From Streptomyces niveus (GTDB lineage: Bacteria; Actinomycetota; Actinomycetes; Streptomycetales; Streptomycetaceae), in NCBI RefSeq assembly GCF_002009175.1, contig NZ_CP018047.1, positions 4,836,001-4,900,000 of the forward strand: a stretch of DNA of 64,000 nt, given 5' to 3'. Positions 46,138-54,176 of the stretch are shown one piece after another. Under the pieces are notes generated by a model, which saw nothing but the letters and a program-made list of their open reading frames with translations, made no database searches and was not told the DNA's origin. Within the stretch, counting starts at the first letter, position 1. Every line of letters starts with the position of its first letter. A program made the translations under genes and the position numbers.

Positions 46138-46314
46138 TCAGGCCGAGCAGGAGGTGGTGCTGGTGGTGCTGGAGCAGGTGGACGTCGAGGAGCACGACGT
46201 GGAACCGGCGAGGACGACCTCGGACGCGTCCGAGTAGTCCGAGATCTCGAAGGTCTCCGACTCGAGCTCCAGGATCTCGTCGGCGAGGGTGGCGAGAACG
46301 GTCTTCGGGGCCAT
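46138..46314 (-). CDS. RiPP precursor peptide with Ser/Thr/Cys-only core
   Basis: This is a 58-residue peptide with MAPKTVLATLADEILELESE at its start. The leader is acidic (LESETFEISDYSDASEVV) and resembles those of thiopeptides and goadsporin. After LAG come 21 residues starting STSCSSTST and ending TTSCSA: ten Ser, seven Thr, three Cys and a terminal Ala. The leader/core boundary after Ala-Gly is inferred. ATG 46314 has GAAGGAG seven bases upstream, the best such site in the cluster. It is transcribed alone, towards the maturation operon and away from the M20 gene. Confidence 0.9.
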   Translation of the reverse strand: MAPKTVLATLADEILELESETFEISDYSDASEVVLAGSTSCSSTSTCSSTTSTTSCSA

Positions 46315-46394
46315 GAGGGTCTCCTTCGGTCACCGGGGCTCCACCGGCCTGTCCGGTGCAGCTCCCTTGCGATGGCCCCATTCCACAGGTGGGC

Positions 46395-46447
46395 GCTGTC
46401 AGTTGGGCCCGGCTTTCGCTGTCACATCGCTGACACCTGGTGTCAGC
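46395..46447. promoter_or_regulatory. Divergent promoter with GCTGTCA repeats and a 19-base palindrome
   Basis: In the 220-base gap between the precursor and M20 starts, GCTGTCA occurs at 46395 and 46418. The palindrome GCTGACACC-T-GGTGTCAGC follows at 46429-46447 and supplies another GGTGTCA at 46439. Spacings of 23 and 21 bases are close to two helical turns. A SARP could read the direct repeats and the LuxR-type protein the palindrome; both assignments are inference. Confidence 0.5.
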
Positions 46448-46534
46448 GGAACGCAACGCAGGTGCGCGTGCCCTGACGCACGCTCGAACCTCAAGAAATG
46501 CTCAACGATTTCCAAGCAAGGAGGTGAGCGGCGC

Positions 46535-47815
46535 ATGACCGACGCGCCGAACGGGGACACACTCCGAGCATCCACGCCCGCACCGGAACCGGATTACGCG
46601 CCCGTCGGCCCCGCCGCCGTCCCGCGCGAGACCCTGCGGGCCGCCCTCGGGCTCTATCTCGAACTGCACGCCCACCCGGAGCTGTCCGGCGCCGAGACCG
46701 GGACCGCCGAACGCTTCGCCGGCCACCTGGAGGGCGACGGCGCCACCGTCACCCGTGGCATCGGGGGCCACGGCGTCGTCGGTGTCCTGCGCAACGGACC
46801 GGGACCGACCCTCCTGGTCCGCGCCGAACTGGACGCCCTGCCGATCACGGAACGCACCGGCCTGGCGTACGCGAGCACCGTGCCCGGCACCATGCACGCC
46901 TGCGGCCACGACCTCCATCTGGCGTCTGCCGCAGGCGCGTTCGCCCTGCTCGCGGCGGAGCCCGACACCTGGAACGGGACCCTTCTCGTCGTCGGCCAGC
47001 CCGCCGAGGAGACCCTGGAGGGGGCGGACGCGATGCTCGCGGACGGTCTCTACGAGCGCTTCGGCACCCCCGACACCGTCCTTGCCCAGCACACCGCGCC
47101 CCTGCCCGCCGGGACCCTCGCGCACGGCCGGGGCCCGATGATGGCGGCGAGCGCCGCGCTGGACGTCGTCATCCACGGCCGCGGCGGCCACGCCGGCACC
47201 CCGCAGCTCACCGTGGACCCCGTCGTGACGGCCGCCGCGACCGTCATGCGCCTGCAGACGGTGGTCTCCCGCGAGACGGCGCCGTCCGACCAGGTCGTCC
47301 TGACCGTCGGCTCCCTGCGCGCGGGCAGTCGCGGCAACGTCGTCCCCGACGAGGCGGAGCTGAGCATCACCGTCCGCGCGGCGACCGACCAGGCCCTGGA
47401 ACGGGCCGTGGAAGCGGCGACACGGATCGTACGGGCCGAGTGCGCGGCCTCCGGCTGCCCCGAGGACCCCGACGTCACGCTCGTCTCCCGCTCCCCGGCG
47501 CTGCTCCCCGACCCGGCGGCCACGGCCGCCGTACGCGCCGCCCACGAGCGGGAGTTCGGCCGGCACCGGGTGCTGGACTGGCCTGGCTCGATGGCCACCG
47601 AGGACTTCCCGCGTTTCGCCGTCGGCGGTGTGCGGACTGCATACTGGATGGTCGGTACGACGTCCCCGCGCCAGTGGCGCGCGGCTCACTCGGCCGCCCG
47701 GCCGGTGCCGCCCAACCACTCGGCCGAGTTCGCCCCCGACGTACGGACCGCCCTGCCGGCCGGTATCGCGGCCATGGCGACGGCCGTCAGGCAACTGTTC
47801 AAGGAGACATGGTGA
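46535..47815 (+). CDS. M20-family metallopeptidase/amidohydrolase
   Basis: This 426-residue cytoplasmic enzyme of the hippurate-hydrolase/amidohydrolase branch has metal-site motifs LLVRAELDALPI, HACGHDLH (121-128), GQPAEET (155-161) and the C-terminal TEDFPRF. Such enzymes cleave amide bonds of acylated amino acids or peptides. In this cluster it may trim the leader remnant or an N-terminal residue of the product. ATG 46535 follows AAGGAGGTGA, a nearly perfect Shine-Dalgarno. It is coupled to the 90-residue gene downstream. Confidence 0.88.
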   Translation: MTDAPNGDTLRASTPAPEPDYAPVGPAAVPRETLRAALGLYLELHAHPELSGAETGTAERFAGHLEGDGATVTRGIGGHGVVGVLRNGPGPTLLVRAELDALPITERTGLAYASTVPGTMHACGHDLHLASAAGAFALLAAEPDTWNGTLLVVGQPAEETLEGADAMLADGLYERFGTPDTVLAQHTAPLPAGTLAHGRGPMMAASAALDVVIHGRGGHAGTPQLTVDPVVTAAATVMRLQTVVSRETAPSDQVVLTVGSLRAGSRGNVVPDEAELSITVRAATDQALERAVEAATRIVRAECAASGCPEDPDVTLVSRSPALLPDPAATAAVRAAHEREFGRHRVLDWPGSMATEDFPRFAVGGVRTAYWMVGTTSPRQWRAAHSAARPVPPNHSAEFAPDVRTALPAGIAAMATAVRQLFKETW

Positions 47816-48087
47816 TGATGACGGCCCAGTGGGACGTCGAGGACACCCCCGGCTATGTGGAGGTGGTGACGGTCCGGGAGGACAGCACCGCCCCGTCCGC
47901 CGAAACGACGGTCATCCGCCTGCTCGGCCTGCTGCCCGCCCACTGGAGATGCGTACCGGAGGCCGCGGAGGACCGGATCCGCCTGTGGATCGCGCGGGAC
48001 GGCGCGACCACGGACACCGACATCCACCGCGCGGTCCGCGCGGTCCTCTCGGACACGGCGCTGTGGGGCTGGGCGGAACAGACCTGA
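47815..48087 (+). CDS. Small protein with predicted ferredoxin-like fold, cluster-associated
   Basis: The 90 residues begin MMTAQWDVEDTPGYVEVVTV. I do not recognise the family. The order strand (YVEVVTVRE), helix (AETTVIRLLGLL), strand (WRCVPE), strand (RIRLWIAR), helix (DIHRAVRAVLSD), strand (LWGWAEQ) fits a beta-alpha-beta-beta-alpha-beta ACT-like fold. The start is ambiguous among ATG 47809, GTG 47812, ATG 47815 and ATG 47818; 47815 gives the best spacing from AAGGAG and overlaps the M20 stop. It may regulate or bind the M20 enzyme; that is inference. Confidence 0.65.
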   Translation: MMTAQWDVEDTPGYVEVVTVREDSTAPSAETTVIRLLGLLPAHWRCVPEAAEDRIRLWIARDGATTDTDIHRAVRAVLSDTALWGWAEQT

Positions 48088-48136
48088 CTCTGTCCCGGGG
48101 CCCCTCGTCCGCCGTCCGCGGGGCAACCGCCTCGGT

Positions 48137-49132
48137 TCAGATCCAGCCCCGCTCGCGGGCCAGCAGCGCGCCCTGGGCGCGGCTCGCGGCACCCAGGGAC
48201 TGGAGGAGATCCGCCACGTGTCTTCGGTAGGTGCGGACCGAGATGCCCAGCTCCCGGGCGCCCGCCTCGTCCTTGCCCACCGTGCACATCGAGATCAGCA
48301 CCTGCTGCTCGATCTCGCTGAGCCCGTCCACCGCGTCGGAGGCCTCCTTCGTGACGGTCAGGAGATCGTCCGCCTGCGTCCAGATCTTCTCGAAGAGGGC
48401 GATGATGTTGGAGACGAGTCCGCTCTTGTGGGCCAGCAGCGCCCCGCGTGCGGTGTTCTGGGGGTCCACCGGCACCAGGGCCGTGCGGCCGTCGTACACC
48501 AGGATCCGTTCGGTGATGTTCTCCGCGACCCGGATCTGCGCTCCGCGTTTGACCAGTTCGCGCAGGTATTCGCGGGTCGGCAGGTCGTCCAGCGCGGCGG
48601 CGAGCACCACATTGCGGATGCGCACCCCGCGCCGCAGACATCGCAGGTCCAGCGGGCGGGACCGTTCGATGTTCTCGGCCGAGAGTTTTGTGTACGGCTC
48701 CACGGACAGGATCTCGTCACGCGCGAAGAACGCGAGGTCGTCGATCCGGTTCCGTATCTCCGACAGGCCCTCCAGCTGCTCGATGCCCTGCACCGGGGGC
48801 AGCCGCGAGCCCTGTTCGGCGCGCAGCCCGTCGACGAGGTCGCGCGCCTGCATGACGCGGCGCAGCTCCTCGTGGAGCGCGTTGAGACGCGCGTCCGTCA
48901 GCCGGGCCAGCGCCACACCGGGGTCGGCGGGGGAGACGCACTCGTGACTGCTGTCGGGATGGAGCAGACCCAGCTCCCGCAGCCGGTCGAGACTTCGCCT
49001 GGCGTCGTCCTGTTCGGTATGGACCAGCAGGTGGATGTCGTCCGCCGATGTATCGGGATTACGGAGAAAATGCCGGTAGATCTCTTCCTCGGCCGGAGAG
49101 ACGCCGAAGACGGACATCTCGTTGTCGCCCAA
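48137..49132 (-). CDS. LuxR-type regulator with TrmB-like N-terminus
   Basis: The 331 residues have an N-terminal winged-helix resembling TrmB (PAEEEIYRHFLRNPDTSADD), a helical stretch, a middle domain resembling phospholipase-D-fold sensor regions (RGVRIRNVVLAAALDDLP, RGAQIRVAENITERILVYDG) and a C-terminal LuxR-like HTH (SEIEQQVLISMCTVGKDEAGARELGISVRTYRRHVADLL). There is no receiver domain. The start is TTG 49132 with GCGGAGG seven bases upstream. It faces the M20 operon and probably regulates the RiPP genes alongside the SARP. Confidence 0.82.
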   Translation of the reverse strand: MGDNEMSVFGVSPAEEEIYRHFLRNPDTSADDIHLLVHTEQDDARRSLDRLRELGLLHPDSSHECVSPADPGVALARLTDARLNALHEELRRVMQARDLVDGLRAEQGSRLPPVQGIEQLEGLSEIRNRIDDLAFFARDEILSVEPYTKLSAENIERSRPLDLRCLRRGVRIRNVVLAAALDDLPTREYLRELVKRGAQIRVAENITERILVYDGRTALVPVDPQNTARGALLAHKSGLVSNIIALFEKIWTQADDLLTVTKEASDAVDGLSEIEQQVLISMCTVGKDEAGARELGISVRTYRRHVADLLQSLGAASRAQGALLARERGWI

Positions 49133-49680
49133 GACTTGGCCTCCGCTACTTGATCAATTCACGCCGAGGACGGGTGGGGGTGTCGGTTCCGGGTGGTGCG
49201 GTCCGTCCGGGCTCGCCGCACGGCTCGGGGGACCCTGGAGAGAGTAAAGGCAACACCATGACTCTGTAACTGATCATGCGTGGAACTGTGCAGTAGATAT
49301 GGGTGAACCGTCCGTGTCCTGACTTTCCGCCGTCCGCCCGGCGCGCCGGGTTGCGCAGCGGTTCGGCGCACTCGCGTCCGTCTCCCCGTGGGCGGTCTCG
49401 GGCAGTCTCCCCACGCGCCCCAGGGAGTACACGGAGTCCGCGTGGAGTACGCGGGGAGGAGACGGCGAGATCCCCCGGGCCAGGAGACGGCGAGCCCGCC
49501 CGGCGGCCCCGCTACCGCGCGGGACCCGTCCCGTCCCGTGCGACGGCTGTCGGTCCGGAGTCGTACGCTGGAGGGCCCCCGGCCCGTGACACGTGTCGGG
49601 CCCTTCGCGTTGCTCGCCAGGCGCGACCACAGCACCCCACCCGCACCACCACGCCCCGGAACCGGACGGAAACACCCTTC
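49133..49680. other. 548-base intergenic region between the RiPP cluster and mfd
   Basis: It holds the promoters of the LuxR gene and mfd. Near 49237-49300 GC drops (GAGAGAGTAAAGG, then a four-codon frame ATG-ACT-CTG-TAA at 49258-49269 and TGCAGTAGATATGGG). The tiny frame has a purine-rich site before it and could be a leader peptide or the scar of an interrupted gene; nothing decides this. No tRNA or inverted repeat was seen. This is the right boundary of the accessory region. Confidence 0.6.
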
Positions 49681-52600
49681 ATGAGCCTGCACGGTCTGCT
49701 CGACGCCGTAGTACGAGACCCGGCGCTCGCCGAAGCGGTCGGCGCCGCCGCCGACGGGCACCGCACGCATGTCGATCTGGTCGGACCGCCCGCCGCCCGC
49801 CCCTTCGCCGTGGCGGCCCTCGCACGGGACGCGGGCCGCCCAGTGCTCGCCGTCACCGCGACCGGCCGGGAGGCCGAGGACCTCGCCGCCGCGCTGCGGT
49901 CGCTGCTGCCCGCCGACTCTGTCGCGGAGTTCCCGTCCTGGGAGACGCTGCCGCACGAGCGCCTGTCGCCCCGCAGCGACACCGTCGGGCGCCGGCTCGC
50001 CGTGCTGCGCCGTCTCGCGCACCCCAGCGCCGACGACCCGGGCGCCGGGCCGGTCAGTGTCGTCGTCGCGCCCATCCGTTCCGTGCTCCAGCCGCAGGTC
50101 AAGGGCCTCGGCGACCTGGAGCCCGTGTCGCTTCGCGGCGGTGGCACCGCCGATCTGAACGAGGTGACCGAGGCGCTGGCCGCCGCCGCGTACTCCCGAG
50201 TCGAACTGGTCGAGAAGCGCGGCGAGTTCGCCGTACGCGGCGGCATCCTGGACGTCTTCCCGCCCACCGAGGAGCACCCGCTGCGCGTGGAGTTCTGGGG
50301 CGACGACATCGAGGAGATCCGCTACTTCAAGGTCGCCGACCAGCGGTCCCTCGAAGTCGCCGAGCACGGTCTGTGGGCACCGCCCTGCCGCGAGCTGCTG
50401 CTCACGCCGCCCGTACGGGAGCGGGCCGCCGCCCTCGCCGAGGTGCACCCCGAGCTGAGCGACATGCTCGGCAAGATCGCGGAGGGCATCGCGGTCGAGG
50501 GCATGGAGGCCCTGGCCCCGGTCCTCGTCGACGACATGGAGCTGCTGCTCGACGTCCTGCCCAAGGGCTCGATGGCGCTGGTCTGCGACCCCGAGCGGGT
50601 CCGGACCCGGGCCGCCGACCTGGTCGCCACCAGCCAGGAATTCCTCCAGGCGTCCTGGGCGGCCGGGGCCGGCGGCGGCGAGGCGCCCATCGACGTCGGC
50701 GCGGCGTCGCTGTGGGGCATCGCGGACGTCCGCGAGCGGGCACGCGAGCTGGGGATGATGTGGTGGTCGGTGGCGCCGTTCGCCGCCGACGAGGAGCTGT
50801 CGCGGGACACCCTCAAGCTGGGCATGCGCGCCCCGGAGACGTACCGCGGCGACACCGCCCGCGCCCTCGCCGACACCAAGGGCTGGCTCGCCGACGGCTG
50901 GCGCACCGTCTATGTCACCGAGGGCCACGGCACCGCCGCCCGTACCGTCGAGGTGCTCGGCGGCGAGGGCATCGCCGCCCGCCTCGACACCCCCGAGGCA
51001 CACGGCGGCAAGGGCCTGGGCGAGATCACCCCGTCCGTCGTGCATGTCGCGCGCGGCTCGATCGAGTACGGCTTCGTGGACCGGGAGCTGGGGCTCGCCG
51101 TCCTCACGGAGACCGACCTGTCCGGCCAGAAGGCTGCGGGCAAGGACGGCGTACGGATGCCGACCAAGCGCCGCAAGTCGATCGACCCGCTGACCCTGGA
51201 GGCCGGCGACTACATCGTCCACGAGCAGCACGGCGTCGGCCGGTACGTCGAGATGGTGCAGCGCACCGTCCAGGGCGCGACGCGCGAATATCTGCTCGTC
51301 GAGTACGCCCCCGCCAAGCGCGGCCAGCCCGGCGACCGCCTCTACATCCCCACCGACCAGCTCGAACAGGTCACCAAGTACGTGGGCGGCGAGGCACCGA
51401 CCCTGCACCGGCTCGGCGGCGCCGACTGGACGAAGACCAAGCAGCGCGCCAAGAAGGCCGTCAAGGAGATCGCCGCCGACCTCATCAAGCTCTACTCCGC
51501 GCGCATGGCGGCCCCCGGCCACGCCTTCGGCTCGGACACGCCCTGGCAGCGGGAGCTGGAGGACGCGTTCCCGTACGTGGAGACGCCCGACCAGCTCTCC
51601 ACGATCGCCGAGGTCAAGGAGGACATGGAGAAGACGGTCCCCATGGACCGCCTCGTCTGCGGCGACGTCGGCTACGGCAAGACGGAGATCGCCGTGCGCG
51701 CCGCCTTCAAGGCCGTCCAGGACGGCAAGCAGGTCGCGGTGCTCGTCCCGACGACGCTGCTCGTGCAGCAGCACTTCGGCACGTTCTCCGAGCGGTACGC
51801 GCAGTTCCCCGTCGTCGTCAGGGCCCTGTCCCGTTTCCAGAGCGACGCGGAGGCCAAGGCGACCCTCGAAGGACTGCGCGAGGGATCGGTCGACATCGTC
51901 ATCGGCACCCACCGTCTCTTCTCCTCCGAGACGAAGTTCAAGGACCTCGGTCTGGTCATCGTGGACGAGGAGCAGCGCTTCGGCGTCGAGCACAAGGAGC
52001 AGCTGAAGAAGCTGCGCGCCAACGTCGACGTACTGACCATGTCCGCGACACCGATCCCGCGCACCCTGGAGATGGCGGTGACCGGCATCCGCGAGATGTC
52101 GACCATCACCACCCCGCCGGAGGAGCGGCACCCGGTGCTGACCTTCGTCGGCCCGTACGAGGAGAAGCAGATCGGCGCGGCCATCCGCCGTGAACTGCTG
52201 CGCGAGGGCCAGGTCTTCTACATCCACAACCGCGTCGAGTCGATCGACCGGGCCACGGCGCGGCTGCGCCAGATCGTGCCCGAGGCGCGGATCGCGACCG
52301 CGCACGGCCAGATGTCCGAACAGGCCCTGGAACAGGTCGTGGTGGACTTCTGGGAGAAGAAGTTCGACGTCCTGGTCTCCACCACGATCGTGGAGTCCGG
52401 CATCGACATCGCCAACGCCAACACCCTCGTGGTGGAACGCGGCGACAACTTCGGTCTCTCCCAACTCCACCAGCTGCGCGGCCGGGTGGGCCGGGGCCGG
52501 GAGCGCGGGTACGCGTACTTCCTCTACCCGCCGGAGAAGCCGCTGACCGAGACCGCGCACGAACGCCTCGCGACGATCGCCCAGCACACCGAGATGGGCG

Positions 52601-53232
52601 CCGGCATGTACGTCGCGATGAAGGACCTGGAGATCCGCGGCGCGGGCAATCTGCTCGGCGGCGAACAGTCCGGGCACATCGCGGGTGTCGGCTTCGACCT
52701 GTACGTACGCATGGTCGGCGAGGCCGTCGCGGACTACCGCGCGGCCGTCGACGGCACGGTGCAGGAGGAGCCGCCGCTGGAGGTCAAGATCGAGCTGCCG
52801 GTCGACGCGCACGTCCCGCACGACTACGCGCCCGGCGAGCGGCTGCGCCTCCAGGCGTACCGCGCGATCGCCTCCGCCAACTCGGAGGCCGACATCACGG
52901 CCGTACGGGAGGAGCTGACGGACCGGTACGGCAAGCTTCCCGAACCGGTGGAGAACCTGCTGCTGGTGGCGGGGCTGCGGATGCTGGCGCGGGCCTGCGG
53001 GGTCGGCGAGATCGTCCTCCAGGGCTCCAACATCCGCTTCGCGCCGGTGGAGTTGAGGGAGTCGCAGGAGCTGCGGCTCAAGCGTCTGCACCCCCGTACG
53101 GTCATCAAGCCGACGGCCCATCAGATTCTCGTACCGCGCCCGACGGCGGGCAGGATCGGCGGCAAGCCGGTGGTCGGCCGTGAACTGCTGTCGTGGACGG
53201 GGGAGTTCCTGGCGACCATCCTGGGGTCGTGA
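49681..53232 (+). CDS. mfd: Transcription-repair coupling factor
   Basis: Mfd removes stalled RNA polymerase and recruits UvrA. The 1183-residue protein has the UvrB-like N-terminal region (GRPVLAVTATGREAEDLA), the RNAP-interaction/CarD-like domain (EAGDYIVHEQHGVGRYVEM), RecG-like helicase motifs (Walker A CGDVGYGKTEIAVRAAF, DEEQRFG, MSATPIPRTLEMA, ESGIDIANANTLVVERGD, QLRGRVGRG) and a C-terminal TRCF domain. ATG 49681 (MSLHGLLDAV) gives the normal length. The start of the HNH lipoprotein gene overlaps its stop. Confidence 0.97.
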   Translation: MSLHGLLDAVVRDPALAEAVGAAADGHRTHVDLVGPPAARPFAVAALARDAGRPVLAVTATGREAEDLAAALRSLLPADSVAEFPSWETLPHERLSPRSDTVGRRLAVLRRLAHPSADDPGAGPVSVVVAPIRSVLQPQVKGLGDLEPVSLRGGGTADLNEVTEALAAAAYSRVELVEKRGEFAVRGGILDVFPPTEEHPLRVEFWGDDIEEIRYFKVADQRSLEVAEHGLWAPPCRELLLTPPVRERAAALAEVHPELSDMLGKIAEGIAVEGMEALAPVLVDDMELLLDVLPKGSMALVCDPERVRTRAADLVATSQEFLQASWAAGAGGGEAPIDVGAASLWGIADVRERARELGMMWWSVAPFAADEELSRDTLKLGMRAPETYRGDTARALADTKGWLADGWRTVYVTEGHGTAARTVEVLGGEGIAARLDTPEAHGGKGLGEITPSVVHVARGSIEYGFVDRELGLAVLTETDLSGQKAAGKDGVRMPTKRRKSIDPLTLEAGDYIVHEQHGVGRYVEMVQRTVQGATREYLLVEYAPAKRGQPGDRLYIPTDQLEQVTKYVGGEAPTLHRLGGADWTKTKQRAKKAVKEIAADLIKLYSARMAAPGHAFGSDTPWQRELEDAFPYVETPDQLSTIAEVKEDMEKTVPMDRLVCGDVGYGKTEIAVRAAFKAVQDGKQVAVLVPTTLLVQQHFGTFSERYAQFPVVVRALSRFQSDAEAKATLEGLREGSVDIVIGTHRLFSSETKFKDLGLVIVDEEQRFGVEHKEQLKKLRANVDVLTMSATPIPRTLEMAVTGIREMSTITTPPEERHPVLTFVGPYEEKQIGAAIRRELLREGQVFYIHNRVESIDRATARLRQIVPEARIATAHGQMSEQALEQVVVDFWEKKFDVLVSTTIVESGIDIANANTLVVERGDNFGLSQLHQLRGRVGRGRERGYAYFLYPPEKPLTETAHERLATIAQHTEMGAGMYVAMKDLEIRGAGNLLGGEQSGHIAGVGFDLYVRMVGEAVADYRAAVDGTVQEEPPLEVKIELPVDAHVPHDYAPGERLRLQAYRAIASANSEADITAVREELTDRYGKLPEPVENLLLVAGLRMLARACGVGEIVLQGSNIRFAPVELRESQELRLKRLHPRTVIKPTAHQILVPRPTAGRIGGKPVVGRELLSWTGEFLATILGS

Positions 53233-54035
53233 CCGCATACAGCCGTACGTCCCCACGCACCGCCCGCCCGGTACTTCCGCTGCTCGTCGTCGCCCTCGCG
53301 GCCTCGCTGCTCGCGGGGTGCGACGCCATCGAGTCCGCCGGGTCCGCCGGATCTTCCGGGTCCTCCGGGTCCGGCGAGGCCGACGGCAGCGCGCCGGACG
53401 GGCGGGCGACCAGCCCGCTGAAGAACGCCGAGGGCACCGAGCCGGGTCTCGCGCCCCTCACCGGGGACGCGGACCTGGCGGCGGCCCGCAAGCTGATCGG
53501 GACGCTGGAGGTGAAGGGGCGCGGGCCGAGGACCGGTTACGACCGGGACGAGTTCGGCTACGCGTGGATGGACTCGGCCGACGGCGTCCCGTACGCCCGC
53601 AACGGCTGCGACACCCGCAACGACCTGCTGAAGCGCGACGGCCAGGACATCGAGTTCCGGTCGGGCTCCAACTGCGTGATCGTCTCCATGACGCTCCACG
53701 ACCCGTACACCGGCAAGGACATCGCCTGGAAGAAGCAGAAGGCGACGGCCGTCCAGATAGACCACCTGGTCCCGCTCTCCTACAGCTGGCAGATGGGCGC
53801 CGCCCGCTGGAACGAGGACAAGCGCAAGCAGCTGGCGAACGACCCGCTGAACCTGCTCCCGGTCGACGGCCCCACGAACAGCGGCAAGAGGGACTCGGGC
53901 CCGGCCTCCTGGCTGCCGCCCAGCAAGCCGGTGCGCTGCGCGTACGTGGTGCGGTTCGCGCAGGTCGCCGTCAAGTACGAGATGCCGGTGACGGCGGCCG
54001 ACAGGAAGACGATGCTGACGCAGTGCGGCGGCTGA
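53229..54035 (+). CDS. Lipoprotein with HNH (GmrSD/DUF1524-like) nuclease domain
   Basis: The 268 residues start with a lipoprotein signal (PVLPLLVVALAASLLAGCDA; lipobox LAGC, Cys near 33), then a Gly/Ser-rich spacer. The C-terminal domain shows QIDHLVPLSYSW, NDPLNLLPVDGPTNSGK, the His-Asn-Lys pattern of HNH nucleases in the DUF1524 group. It is expected to be exported and membrane-anchored, perhaps degrading extracellular DNA. GTG 53229 overlaps the mfd stop. The last codons and stop lie in the first copy of a 32-base tandem repeat. Confidence 0.85.
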   Translation: MTAYSRTSPRTARPVLPLLVVALAASLLAGCDAIESAGSAGSSGSSGSGEADGSAPDGRATSPLKNAEGTEPGLAPLTGDADLAAARKLIGTLEVKGRGPRTGYDRDEFGYAWMDSADGVPYARNGCDTRNDLLKRDGQDIEFRSGSNCVIVSMTLHDPYTGKDIAWKKQKATAVQIDHLVPLSYSWQMGAARWNEDKRKQLANDPLNLLPVDGPTNSGKRDSGPASWLPPSKPVRCAYVVRFAQVAVKYEMPVTAADRKTMLTQCGG

Positions 54036-54128
54036 CGGTGGTGGACGGGCCGCCGTGCGGCGGCTGACGGTGGTCGACGGGCCCCCGTCCGGCGGCTGAC
54101 GGTGGTCGACGGGCCCCCGTCCGGCGGC
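54025..54128. repeat. 32-bp tandem repeat, about 3.2 copies
   Basis: Units start at 54025, 54057 and 54089, with a partial fourth to 54128. Each contains CGGCTGACGGTGGT[G/C]GACGGG; units two and three differ at one base. The first unit includes the stop of the HNH lipoprotein gene. Confidence 0.9.
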
Positions 54129-54176
54129 CGTACAAAACCGCTGGGACCGCCGCAGCCGCGCCGATAGCGTGCCCGC

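Noticed and set aside
49159..53256. Very long minus-strand open frame opposite mfd
   Set aside because: Its protein is Arg/Gly/Asp-rich with no recognisable domain; it is the shadow of third-position GC bias on the mfd strand.
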